From positions 132,425-196,424 of the forward strand of contig JAPYSU010000006.1 in the NCBI GenBank assembly GCA_029936425.1: DNA of 64,000 bases, in the 5' to 3' direction. Below, piece by piece: positions 52,005 to 60,884 of this stretch (positions within the stretch are counted from its first letter, which is position 1; the number at the start of each line of letters is the position of its first letter). The DNA comes from Litorimonas sp. (GTDB taxonomy: Bacteria; Pseudomonadota; Alphaproteobacteria; Caulobacterales; Maricaulaceae). Made by a program: the position numbers and the translations under genes. The notes below the pieces were generated by a model, which did no database searches, was not told where the DNA came from, and saw only the letters and a program-made list of their open reading frames with translations.

Positions 52005-52915
52005 TGCTGCTCGCTCCGGCGGGCGTAAAATTCCCGCTTTATATCCTCAGAGGTTTGCCGTGACCCGTCATGGGAGTAACCCGGCGGGCCGAAAATATAG
52101 CCAAGTCTCTGGCGAAGAGTCAGGTCTTTCCCCGCTGCGTCCTTGAAGACATTCCCCCATTCGGCAAAGGCTATTTTCGCCGGATTGAATGTCTCAATCG
52201 GTTTCACTACGCCGTAAGCGATTTTAACGTCGTCCTGTTCTCCAACAAATGTGCCAAACAACTTATCCCAGATAATAAAAATTCCGGCATAATTCATATC
52301 CAGATATTGAGGATTCGTCCCGTGATGGACGCGGTGATGACTTGGCGTATTGAAAACCGCCTCGAACCAGTTCGGCATTTTATCCACGGCTTCAGTGTGG
52401 ATCCAGAATTGATAAATCAAGTTCAGACCCGCGACAAACCCGATCAATAAGGGATGAAATCCGAGTAAAACCAAAGGCACGGACAGTAAAATATGCCCTG
52501 TAAAATGATTATTCCAGGGCTGACGAAGAGCGGTGGTCAAATTGTAATGTTCCGAGCTGTGATGCACAACATGCGCCGTCCAAAACCAACGCACCCGGTG
52601 AGCAATTCGGTGTTTCCAGTAATAGACAAAGTCCTGTGCAATCAGAGCCAGTATTATGATCGGAAGGCTGTGCCCCAGATCAAACAGCCGAAATCTCCAC
52701 GCCAGAAGAAGAACCCCCAGACTGATAAATCCAAAGAGCAAATCCGTCGCCAGATTACCGATCCCCATGGTCATGGACGCAAAGGCATCGCGCGTTTCAT
52801 ACCGCCCGGCCCATTTTTTCCGGTGAACAAAGAGCCATTCGAGAGCGACGCATATGACAAAGAGAGGCGCGGCCCACGCCAATATCATCGGAAAACTTAG
52901 CTCGGCCTCTGTCAT
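51989..52915 (-). CDS. Sterol desaturase/fatty acid hydroxylase family membrane protein
   Basis: This 308-residue protein has four or more membrane helices and the eight-histidine di-iron pattern: HRIAH, HVVHHSSEHYN and HHRVHHG, with YWKH before. The family adds hydroxyl groups to or desaturates sterols, carotenoids, ornithine lipids or fatty acids. ITVALRQPW-like LTTALRQPWNNHF is a known neighbour of the second motif. The substrate cannot be told; carotenoid and lipid genes are absent nearby. Its start at 52915 is 113 bases from that of ugd, on the opposite strand. Confidence 0.9.
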   Translation of the reverse strand: MTEAELSFPMILAWAAPLFVICVALEWLFVHRKKWAGRYETRDAFASMTMGIGNLATDLLFGFISLGVLLLAWRFRLFDLGHSLPIIILALIAQDFVYYWKHRIAHRVRWFWTAHVVHHSSEHYNLTTALRQPWNNHFTGHILLSVPLVLLGFHPLLIGFVAGLNLIYQFWIHTEAVDKMPNWFEAVFNTPSHHRVHHGTNPQYLDMNYAGIFIIWDKLFGTFVGEQDDVKIAYGVVKPIETFNPAKIAFAEWGNVFKDAAGKDLTLRQRLGYIFGPPGYSHDGSRQTSEDIKREFYARRSEQHHPNP

Positions 52916-53028
52916 GACCCTTTATGCGGCTTTTGCTCGAAAAAAGTCAAAATGGCGCTATGACGCAGGGGGTCGAATCCCTATAGACGGTACGATGCCC
53001 AGTTAGGAAAGCCGAAAGGAAAGAGCGC

Positions 53029-54348
53029 ATGCGTGTAGTAATGGTAGGCACCGGATATGTCGGACTGGTTTCAGGCGTGTGTTTCGCCGATTTTGGCCAC
53101 GACGTTGTCTGTGTAGATAAAGACCCCAAGAAGATCGAAACGCTCAATCAGGGCGGCATCCCGATCTTTGAACCCGGTCTTGATGTGCTCGTTGCCAAGA
53201 ATGTACGGGCCAAGCGCCTGTCTTTCACAACTGACTTGTCCGAGGCCATGCAAGGGGCGGATGCCGTTTTCATCGGGGTCGGAACGCCGTCCCGACGGGG
53301 CGATGGCCATGCGGATCTGTCTTATGTCTATGCCGCCGCCGAAGAAATTGCCCAGAATATTGCCGCCAGCGATTCGAAGTTCACCGTGGTTGTCACCAAA
53401 TCCACGGTTCCCGTCGGAACAGGTGACGAGGTTGAGGCGATTTTATCAAAACATCTGGAGCCGTCGCGCTTTGCCGTCGCGTCCAACCCTGAATTCTTGC
53501 GCGAAGGCGCTGCCATTAATGATTTCAAACGGCCTGACCGCGTTGTTGTGGGGACAGAAAATGAGCGCGCCAAAGCCGTTATGCAGTCGCTCTACCGTCC
53601 CCTCTTTATCAACCAGACGCCGATTCTCTTTACCAGTCGCCGGACATCCGAACTGATTAAATATGCGGGCAATGCATTTTTGGCGACGAAGATCACTTTC
53701 ATAAATCAGATGGCGGATTTATGCGAAGCGGTTGGCGCTAATGTTCAGGAAGTCGCGCGCGGCATTGGCCTTGATAATCGCATCGGGCCCAAATTCCTGC
53801 ATGCCGGTCCGGGATATGGCGGGTCATGTTTTCCTAAGGATACGCTGGCGCTCACGCAAACCGCTTCCGAGGCCGGAACGCCGGTGACAATTGTGCAGGC
53901 TGTGATTGACGCCAATGAAGACCGCAAATCCAGAATGGCGGATAAAGTCATCAAAACAATGGGCGGGGAGGTCTCTGGCAAAACGATTGCTGTGCTCGGC
54001 CTAGCCTTTAAACCGAATACGGATGATATGCGGGACGCTCCGTCTCTGACAATTCTACCCCGTCTCCAAGAGGCAGGAGCAACTATCCGGGCTTATGACC
54101 CTGAAGCCATGAAAGAGGCCCGGCACCTTCTCTCTGATGTGACTTATACAGACGGGCCATATGAGGCGATAGACGGCGCGGACGCCCTGGTCATTATAAC
54201 TGAATGGGACGAGTTTCGGGCGCTGGATTTGCACCGGATTAAAACTCTGCTTAAAACACCTATTATTATAGACCTTCGGAATATTTATCGTCCGGAAACA
54301 ATGAAAGAGCAGGGCTTTACCTATGCCAATATCGGCCGGCCCGTTTAG
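53029..54348 (+). CDS. ugd: UDP-glucose 6-dehydrogenase
   Basis: This 439-residue protein has the NAD fold VGTGYVGLVSGVCFADFGHD, the middle ASNPEFLREGAAINDFKRPD, GYGGSCFPKDTLALTQ with the catalytic cysteine, and the C-terminal GLAFKPNTDDMRDAPSL. It oxidises UDP-glucose twice to UDP-glucuronate, a precursor of acidic exopolysaccharide and some lipid A modifications. AAAGGAAAG precedes ATG 53029. It is followed nine bases later by galU, which makes its substrate, so the pair forms a metabolic operon. Confidence 0.96.
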   Translation: MRVVMVGTGYVGLVSGVCFADFGHDVVCVDKDPKKIETLNQGGIPIFEPGLDVLVAKNVRAKRLSFTTDLSEAMQGADAVFIGVGTPSRRGDGHADLSYVYAAAEEIAQNIAASDSKFTVVVTKSTVPVGTGDEVEAILSKHLEPSRFAVASNPEFLREGAAINDFKRPDRVVVGTENERAKAVMQSLYRPLFINQTPILFTSRRTSELIKYAGNAFLATKITFINQMADLCEAVGANVQEVARGIGLDNRIGPKFLHAGPGYGGSCFPKDTLALTQTASEAGTPVTIVQAVIDANEDRKSRMADKVIKTMGGEVSGKTIAVLGLAFKPNTDDMRDAPSLTILPRLQEAGATIRAYDPEAMKEARHLLSDVTYTDGPYEAIDGADALVIITEWDEFRALDLHRIKTLLKTPIIIDLRNIYRPETMKEQGFTYANIGRPV

Positions 54349-54357
54349 ACCTTAGGA

Positions 54358-55257
54358 ATGCCGATTATGAAGCCCGTCAAAATTGCCGTTCTGCCCGTCG
54401 CCGGTTTCGGGACCCGTGTTCTGCCGGCGACAAAAACTATTCCCAAGGAAATGCTTCCCGTCGTGGATCGTCCGGCACTTCAATATGTCGTCGACGAAGC
54501 ATTAGAAGCCGGAATTGAGCATTTTGTCTTTATTACGGGTCGCCAGAAAAGTGCGATTGAGGATTATTTCGACAGCGCTTACGAACTTGAAGACGCGCTA
54601 CAGCGCAAGAAAAAAACGACCATTTTTGATGAGCTGAAATCCATGCAGCCCCGCGCAGGGTCAATGAGTTTCGTCCGTCAGCAGGCCGCCAAGGGCCTTG
54701 GCCACGCCGTTTGGTGCGCGCGCGATATTGTTGGCGACCAACCCTTTGCCGTCTTGCTCCCGGACGTATTGGTTCAGTCCAAGCGGAGCTGTCTGGCGCA
54801 GATGATGGACGCCTATCAGGATGTCGGCGGGAATATTATCGCGGTGGACGCCGTGCCGGAAGACAAGGTGTCAAGTTACGGCGTTATCAAACCAAAAGCG
54901 GGCGAAGATTACCGCGACAAGCGGCTTATCCAGATGGACGGCATGGTAGAAAAGCCCGCTCAAAAAGACGCACCCTCCAATCTTAAAATTACTGGGCGTT
55001 ATATTCTCCAGCCCGAATTGATGAAGCTTTTGAAAGATCAGGAAGCTGGCGCCGGCGGTGAAATTCAGCTCACAGACGCGATGGCGCGGCTGATGGAAGA
55101 CCAGAGTTTCCACGCTTTTGTCTATGATGGTCAGGATTATGATTGCGGCAGCAAAATCGGGTATCTCGAAGCCGTCATGGCTTATGCGAAAATTCATCCC
55201 GATATCGGGGAAGAGGCGAAAGCCCTGATAAAGCGCATGGCCGGAGAAGGCAGTTAG
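54358..55257 (+). CDS. galU: UTP-glucose-1-phosphate uridylyltransferase
   Basis: This is a 299-residue GalU. VLPVAGFGTRVLPATKTIPK is the nucleotide-binding start, followed by EMLPVVDRPALQYVVDEALE; PFAVLLPDVLVQ and the GMVEKPA segment lie further on, and YDCGSKIGYLEA is near the end. It forms UDP-glucose from UTP and glucose-1-phosphate. The start may be ATG 54358 or ATG 54367. It is downstream of ugd in one operon. No terminator is evident in the 167-base spacer after it. Confidence 0.96.
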   Translation: MPIMKPVKIAVLPVAGFGTRVLPATKTIPKEMLPVVDRPALQYVVDEALEAGIEHFVFITGRQKSAIEDYFDSAYELEDALQRKKKTTIFDELKSMQPRAGSMSFVRQQAAKGLGHAVWCARDIVGDQPFAVLLPDVLVQSKRSCLAQMMDAYQDVGGNIIAVDAVPEDKVSSYGVIKPKAGEDYRDKRLIQMDGMVEKPAQKDAPSNLKITGRYILQPELMKLLKDQEAGAGGEIQLTDAMARLMEDQSFHAFVYDGQDYDCGSKIGYLEAVMAYAKIHPDIGEEAKALIKRMAGEGS

Positions 55258-55424
55258 GCTCGGTTAAATTTTACACTCAGCCCTATAAAACTACTTGTCA
55301 AAACCTCAAAACAGGAATCTAATATTATCCTGAACAAAAGCCGCGCGAGGTCGGGATAAGCGAAACTCTCGCCCAGACTAACGACCTTGCCCTAAGCGCC
55401 TTTTGTCTCCGGAGATTTTATACA

Positions 55425-55841
55425 ATGATGCTTATCCGTAGCTTTGTCGCGCCAAGCGGCATTGAGGGTGTTGGGGTATTTGCTGCTGAAAACATCAAAA
55501 AAGGCGATGTTATCTGGAAACTCGACACGAAATTTGATCGATTAGTCAGTCCAAAGCAAATGAAAGACTTCCCGCCTCATATGCAGGAATTCATGACCCG
55601 ATATGCTTATCCCTTACATAACGAGCCTGATACGCTTGTTCTGGAAGCGGATAATGGTCGGTTCATGAACCATTCGCACAATCCGAACTCCGACTTCAAA
55701 GAAATTGTTATCGGCTATGCAACCCGGGACATTTCAGAAGGCGAGGAAATTCTCTGCGATTATTCGGAATTTGACCCCTCTCATGAACTTTTACCTTCCT
55801 TGCAGCCGATATTGGCGAAGAAAGAGAAAGAAACCGCTTAA
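55425..55841 (+). CDS. SET-domain protein (putative lysine methyltransferase)
   Basis: This 138-residue protein consists of little more than a SET domain. Conserved parts are GVGVFAAENIKKGDVIWKL near the start, the substrate-side NGRFMNHSHNPNSDF (usually NHxxxPN), and ISEGEEILCDYSEF, which carries the SET knot Asp-Tyr. Bacterial SET proteins of this size are rare-to-moderately frequent and mostly uncharacterised; some methylate proteins. A terminator follows within ten bases of the stop, so it is probably transcribed alone. The stop of galU lies 167 bases upstream. Confidence 0.88.
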   Translation: MMLIRSFVAPSGIEGVGVFAAENIKKGDVIWKLDTKFDRLVSPKQMKDFPPHMQEFMTRYAYPLHNEPDTLVLEADNGRFMNHSHNPNSDFKEIVIGYATRDISEGEEILCDYSEFDPSHELLPSLQPILAKKEKETA

Positions 55842-55848
55842 AATTCGG

Positions 55849-55877
55849 CGCCGCCTTTAAATTGAGGCGGCGTTTTT
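55849..55877 (+). terminator. Terminator after the SET-domain gene
   Basis: CGCCGCCT and AGGCGGCG form a perfect 8-pair stem with an eight-base loop, directly followed by TTTTT. Confidence 0.9.
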
Positions 55878-55905
55878 AATTGATTCTGATTTAACGGAGA
55901 TAATC

Positions 55906-56370
55906 ATGTTGGAAGATTTTCCTGCTCCCGACTATACCCCAATTCTAAATTCAATCGCCCGCTGTGATGATCCGGTAAAACTCAATAATTTCATCCAGAA
56001 TGCCGCGCGTAAGAATGTAGATGTCGTCAAAGGGGCGGCCATTCGTAAATTTGCGTCTATTGTGCCGGATCATATTCCGGGCTCTCTGGCTTATGATTTC
56101 TGGTCAATGGTCAATGCTTATGAAGCCGTTCAATCCGAGTTGCGCCGCACACGTATTCGATTGGACAAAACGCGTGCCCGGGCGGAAGAAGAAGGCATTG
56201 AAGCGGTTTTAACCCATTGGGTTTTGACCAACCGTCAGCCTCATATCACGGAACGCTTGATTGCCTATAACATGATGGATCTAACGGCTGATGCGGTTTT
56301 GCTCCGCCATAAGTCTAATTTCCCGGCAAAAGCACGAAGAGCCGCAACCGAAAGAATTGAGGCCTTATAA
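55906..56370 (+). CDS. Protein of unknown function, mainly helical
   Basis: This 154-residue protein has no signal peptide or membrane segment. It is predicted helical, with a charged central coil (LRRTRIRLDKTRARAEEEGIE is helical and Arg/Glu-rich) and a C-terminal KARRAATERIEAL. I do not recognise a domain. An AACGGAGATAA leader provides a good ribosome binding site before ATG 55906. The start lies 28 bases after the terminator of the SET gene. A link between the two is not shown by sequence, only by position. Confidence 0.7.
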   Translation: MLEDFPAPDYTPILNSIARCDDPVKLNNFIQNAARKNVDVVKGAAIRKFASIVPDHIPGSLAYDFWSMVNAYEAVQSELRRTRIRLDKTRARAEEEGIEAVLTHWVLTNRQPHITERLIAYNMMDLTADAVLLRHKSNFPAKARRAATERIEAL

Positions 56371-56679
56371 ATTAAGCAGGCCCTAGCCTTGCAATTACGA
56401 CGCTGAATTTTTTATAGTCTTTAAAACCTTCATTAGGTCAGAGAGCAAACGTCTATTTGTGACATTTCCAGTCTAATCTTCATTTTACTCAATATCTGCG
56501 ATCAATTGAAATTTTTCAAAGCTATATTGATGTTTGATACGTATGCTAATTACATTCACCATTAACTCTTGTTTATCTTGAGGGGTGAAAACTTGTCATA
56601 TTGCGAGTATTAGCTGTAATGTGAACTTCTTCACTTACTTGCTGAAACCAGATTAAATCGAGACTTAAAGGGTTCCCCC
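56371..56679. other. AT-rich gene-free spacer before the RND efflux operon
   Basis: About 310 bases without a protein-like frame. The stretch must hold the promoter of the efflux operon; TTGTCA near 56594, with a GTAATG 17 bases later, is a weak candidate. No inverted repeat that would mark a regulator site is convincing, and no regulator gene is adjacent. Confidence 0.5.
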
Positions 56680-57771
56680 TTGAAAACAGAATTAAAATGG
56701 CAGAAATTCTGTGTGATTGCGTTTGGTGCTCTCTTGCTCGGCTGTTCGGATAACTCTGAAACGACAACGGAGCCAGCTGAACAAAATGTTGAGATTATTT
56801 CTCATGAAGTTGAATTTTTAAACGATACAAATCGGGTAGAGGCTATTGGCACGGCGCGCGCTAAAGCATTCGCTGTTATATATCCCAAAACTGGCGGAGA
56901 AGTAATCCGTGTCAATTTCAGAGCCGGTGAATTTGTCGAGGCAGGCCAGACACTTCTACAGCTGGATTCCCGGGAAGAGAGTCTGGCCGTGCAGCAGGCC
57001 GAAATTTCGCTGAAAGACTCAGAGCAACTTCTATCAAGATATAAGCGCATAGACGTCCCGGGAGCAATTTCCGAAAGCCAGATTGAAGAAGCCCAGACCG
57101 CCCTGGAAGCCGCGAAAGTGGATTTGGCTCTTGCTAAAAACGCACTGTCGGAACGAACTGTCAGAGCGCCGTTTTCAGGTCATATTGGTTTCACAGAAAT
57201 TGACGCCGGCGCCCGCATTACGCCTCAAACGGAAATTGCACGATTGGACGACCGATCCCTTATTTACGTGGATTTTGAGGCCCCTGAGCAGGTTTTTGGA
57301 GAGTTGGAGGTCGGCGAAATCCTCAATATGGAGCCATTCGCCCTACCGGATAGAGCGTTTGAGGCTAAGATCGAAACCATCGATAGCGGGATTGACCCGG
57401 AGCAAAGGAATTTCTCTGTCAGAAGCGTAATTGACAATGAAAATGATGAATTGCGACCGGGTATGAGTTTCCGCATTGGCTTTGATTTGCCGGGCCAAAG
57501 CTATCCCGCTATTCCCGAGGCGTCCATCGTTTGGGGCGGTGACGGGGCCTATCTTTGGGAAATACAGCAAGGCCTTGCCAAGCGTGTCTCTGTTACAATT
57601 GTCACAAGAGAAAAAGGTCTGGTTTTGGTCAAAGCGCCCTTGCAAGAAGGCGCTCAAATCATTGCCGAGGGCGTCCAGAAAGTACGAGAGGACACCCCCG
57701 TTCAAGAGGTTTTATCTGGTCGCTCAAACTCTTCGGTGTCGCGTAAGGGCAATGCGACGCAGGTTCAATAG
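56680..57771 (+). CDS. RND efflux periplasmic adaptor (membrane fusion protein)
   Basis: This 363-residue lipoprotein (FGALLLGCS lipobox) has the MFP layout. A first beta/lipoyl part (KTGGEVIRVNFRAGEFVEAG) leads to a coiled-coil hairpin (about 90-160, with ISLKDSEQLLSRYKRI). The second lipoyl half is VRAPFSGHIGFTEIDAGARI, and barrel domains follow (FEAPEQVFGELEVGE). It links the inner-membrane pump to the outer-membrane channel. Start TTG 56680 is the only start codon near AAAGGG; no ATG is in frame near the signal peptide. The permease gene begins two bases after the stop. Confidence 0.9.
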   Translation: MKTELKWQKFCVIAFGALLLGCSDNSETTTEPAEQNVEIISHEVEFLNDTNRVEAIGTARAKAFAVIYPKTGGEVIRVNFRAGEFVEAGQTLLQLDSREESLAVQQAEISLKDSEQLLSRYKRIDVPGAISESQIEEAQTALEAAKVDLALAKNALSERTVRAPFSGHIGFTEIDAGARITPQTEIARLDDRSLIYVDFEAPEQVFGELEVGEILNMEPFALPDRAFEAKIETIDSGIDPEQRNFSVRSVIDNENDELRPGMSFRIGFDLPGQSYPAIPEASIVWGGDGAYLWEIQQGLAKRVSVTIVTREKGLVLVKAPLQEGAQIIAEGVQKVREDTPVQEVLSGRSNSSVSRKGNATQVQ

Positions 57772-57773
57772 TT

Positions 57774-60700
57774 ATGGCCTATTCCGAGAAGAACGGATTA
57801 CCCGAGATTGCGGTTAAGCGACCGTTACTCGTTTCTGTTTTAAACCTCCTCATTATTATCGCCGGACTGGCCGCCCTTTTAGGCATTGATGTCAGAGAAT
57901 TGCCCGATGTGGACAGGCCCGTGGTTTCTGTGCGCGCTACATTGCCGGGCGGCGCCCCGGAAACTATGGACTCGGAAGTGACCAGCGTTCTTGAAGGCGC
58001 TGTCGCGCGTGTGTCGGGCGTGCGCGAAATCCGGTCTTCCAGTGAAGAAAATAATTCTAGAATTCGGGTCGAATTTGAACCTGGGATTGATTTGAACATT
58101 GCCGCCTCTGACGTGCGCGAAGCGGTCAGCCGCGTATCACGCCAGCTTCCGGATCGTGTTGAAGACGTCTTCGTGACAAAAGCCGATGAAGACGCGGGCG
58201 CGATTGTAACGCTCGCGGTTGTCAGTAATGCCTATAGTGAAGATGAACTGACACGAATAATAGATAATGATATTGCCCCGGCCATTCTGACCATTGAGGG
58301 TGTAGCGACCGTTCAGGAATTCGGGACACGAGAAAAACAGATGCGCGTCTCTGTCAATCCTTTACGTCTTAACAGGTTTGGTTTGACAATAAATGATGTC
58401 GCCGACGCCCTGCGTCAGGCTCCATTCGATATTCCGGTCGGAAGTTTCCGGTCGGAAGATCAAGAGCTTATCGTCCGAGTTGAGGCCACGGCCTCAACCC
58501 CTGAACTTATCAAGGACGTTATAATTCAAGATAATGTTAGAATCCGGGATGTGGCTGAAGTCGTTCTTGGCCCGGCCGATGCGAGTAATTTACTACGTCT
58601 AAATGGCCGCCCTGTTATCGGTTTGGGTATTGTGAGGCAGGCCCAATCCAATACAATTGATATTTCCAATCAGGTTTCGAAAAAAGTCGAAGACCTCAAT
58701 GCCCGCTTTGAAGATATTGAGGTGAGCGTAACCTCGGATGACGCGGTCTTTATCCGAACCTCGGTTTCTGAAGTCTTCATGACCCTTTTAATTACCATCG
58801 GAATTGTCGTCTTGACCATTTGGCTTTTTCTCGGGTCCTGGCGCGCCACATTAATTCCGGCCGTGGCCATACCGGTCTCTCTTATCGGCACGATCGCCAG
58901 CATTTGGATTATGGGCTTTTCGGTCAATTTGCTGACCTTGCTGGCTTTGGTTCTAGCGACAGGGCTAATTGTGGATGATGCCATTGTCGTGCTGGAGAAC
59001 ATTCAGAGACAGCAGATGGAAGGCGTCAAAAGACGTAAAGCCGCCGCCTATGGAACCCGCCAGGTGTTCTTTGCCGTCGTGGCAACAACAGCCGTCCTCG
59101 TCGCCGTGTTTGTCCCGATTTCTTTCTTGCCTTCCACCACGGGCCGTCTCTTCCGAGAGTTTGGATTTGTCTTGGCCGTCGCCGTCATCATCTCTTCGTT
59201 CGTCGCTTTAACAATGGCTCCCGCCATTGCGGCCCAATTTCGATTTTCCGGGGACGACTCCTCACGAAAAGTCTTTTACCGTGTCGGGTCATACGCCTCC
59301 GGGTTTTACGAAAAATCTCTAAAGTTTTGTCTCAAACACGCTTGGCTACCCGTCCTTGCAAGTATGGCCGCGATCATTGGCGCGGGCTTTCTCTACACAC
59401 AGATTGAAAATGAACTTGTTCCCCCTGAGGATAGAGGCCGGGTTGAGGTGTTTGCGACGGGGCCGGACGGAGTTGGGCTGAGTTATATGGAGCGGCAGGC
59501 CAATGACATAGAGGACATTTTACAACCCTATTTGGATAGCGGCGAAATCGAATCCCTGTTTACAGTTGTCGGGCGTTATGACCCGAACCGTGTCGGGGTA
59601 ACGGCTCGCTTGGCTCCTTGGGAAGACCGCGACAGATCCCAGCAGGACATCATTGCAGAATTGGAAGAGCCTATGTCCCGCATTCCCGGCTCAAGAGTCT
59701 CGGTTTTCGGACGCGGGACACTCAGCGGCGGCGGCGGACGAAGCGGGTTGGAAGTCGCCCTGACTGGATCCGATTATCCCTATATTTATAAAGCAGCCCG
59801 GGATCTGGCCAGTAAAATTGATACAGAGTCCGATATCTTATCCAATTCCGAAATATCTTATCAACCCACCCAGCCACAGCTCGCTATTCAGGTTGACCGC
59901 CGTCGGGCCGCAGATCTCAATGTGCCCCTCGACGAAATCTCGCTTGTCCTTCGCGCCATGGTGGATGGTGAGGACTTGATTGATCTGAACGTAAATGATG
60001 AAGCGATTCCCATCATCCTCGCCTCTGAGACACGCGCGATCTCATCCCCTGCAGATTTGCGCAATTTATTTGTCCGCTCCTCAAACGGGGCGTTAATTCC
60101 GCTTTCCAGTTTGACAGTCTTGGAAGAACAAGGGGTGGCAGCAGAGCTGGACCGGACAGAGCAAAGCCGCGCCATTGAGGTCGAGGCCGATATCGCGTCT
60201 GGCGTGGCTTTAGCCGATGCGGTGGCTGAAATACAAAGATTGGCAGAAAGTACTCTTCCGGATGATATTGATATGATCCTGCAGGGTGAAGCCGATACAC
60301 TCCAGGAGTCCTCTCGCGAATTACTTTATACTTACGGATTTGCCCTGATTATCGTCTTTCTGGTTCTTGTTGCCCAGTTTGAGAGCCTGACAAGTCCTCT
60401 GGTTGTTATGTTGTCTGTTCCTTTTGCTCTGGCTGCAGCAATATATGCGTTATTTCTCTCGGGCGTCTCTCTGAATATTTACTCTCAGATCGGCCTCATC
60501 CTGCTGATTGGTCTGATGGCGAAGAACGGAATATTACTGGTCGAATTTGCGGACCAACTCCGGGCCCGAGGACGGAGTCTACAGGACGCCATATTCGAAG
60601 CGGCGACCATGCGGGCGCGGCCTATTATCATGACCGTTATATCCACCGCTTTGGGCGCCTTACCTCTCATTTTATCGAGCGGTGCAGGCGCGGAAGCCAG

Positions 60701-60884
60701 GCTCTCTATTGGCTGGGTTATTTTCGGCGGCTTAGGGATTGCCGCAATTTTCACGCTCTTTCTGACACCCGTCATTTATTTGGGCATTGCGCGATTTAGC
60801 AAAGCTCAAAACACCCAAAACCTGGAAACAGAAGGCGAAGAGGATATTGACGGGCCGTCTGCTGCGGTGGAGCCAGCAGAATGA
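57774..60884 (+). CDS. RND multidrug efflux permease (AcrB/MexB-like)
   Basis: This 1036-residue protein has the AcrB layout of 12 membrane helices and two large periplasmic loops. The fourth-helix proton-relay motif is ALVLATGLIVDDAIVVLENI, with two adjacent aspartates, and helix 11-type GLMAKNGILLVEFADQLRA is also typical. PVVSVRATLPGGAPETMDSE near the start is the usual loop. It exports hydrophobic compounds using the proton gradient. Substrates are unknown. The stop overlaps the outer membrane gene by four bases. Confidence 0.93.
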   Translation: MAYSEKNGLPEIAVKRPLLVSVLNLLIIIAGLAALLGIDVRELPDVDRPVVSVRATLPGGAPETMDSEVTSVLEGAVARVSGVREIRSSSEENNSRIRVEFEPGIDLNIAASDVREAVSRVSRQLPDRVEDVFVTKADEDAGAIVTLAVVSNAYSEDELTRIIDNDIAPAILTIEGVATVQEFGTREKQMRVSVNPLRLNRFGLTINDVADALRQAPFDIPVGSFRSEDQELIVRVEATASTPELIKDVIIQDNVRIRDVAEVVLGPADASNLLRLNGRPVIGLGIVRQAQSNTIDISNQVSKKVEDLNARFEDIEVSVTSDDAVFIRTSVSEVFMTLLITIGIVVLTIWLFLGSWRATLIPAVAIPVSLIGTIASIWIMGFSVNLLTLLALVLATGLIVDDAIVVLENIQRQQMEGVKRRKAAAYGTRQVFFAVVATTAVLVAVFVPISFLPSTTGRLFREFGFVLAVAVIISSFVALTMAPAIAAQFRFSGDDSSRKVFYRVGSYASGFYEKSLKFCLKHAWLPVLASMAAIIGAGFLYTQIENELVPPEDRGRVEVFATGPDGVGLSYMERQANDIEDILQPYLDSGEIESLFTVVGRYDPNRVGVTARLAPWEDRDRSQQDIIAELEEPMSRIPGSRVSVFGRGTLSGGGGRSGLEVALTGSDYPYIYKAARDLASKIDTESDILSNSEISYQPTQPQLAIQVDRRRAADLNVPLDEISLVLRAMVDGEDLIDLNVNDEAIPIILASETRAISSPADLRNLFVRSSNGALIPLSSLTVLEEQGVAAELDRTEQSRAIEVEADIASGVALADAVAEIQRLAESTLPDDIDMILQGEADTLQESSRELLYTYGFALIIVFLVLVAQFESLTSPLVVMLSVPFALAAAIYALFLSGVSLNIYSQIGLILLIGLMAKNGILLVEFADQLRARGRSLQDAIFEAATMRARPIIMTVISTALGALPLILSSGAGAEARLSIGWVIFGGLGIAAIFTLFLTPVIYLGIARFSKAQNTQNLETEGEEDIDGPSAAVEPAE

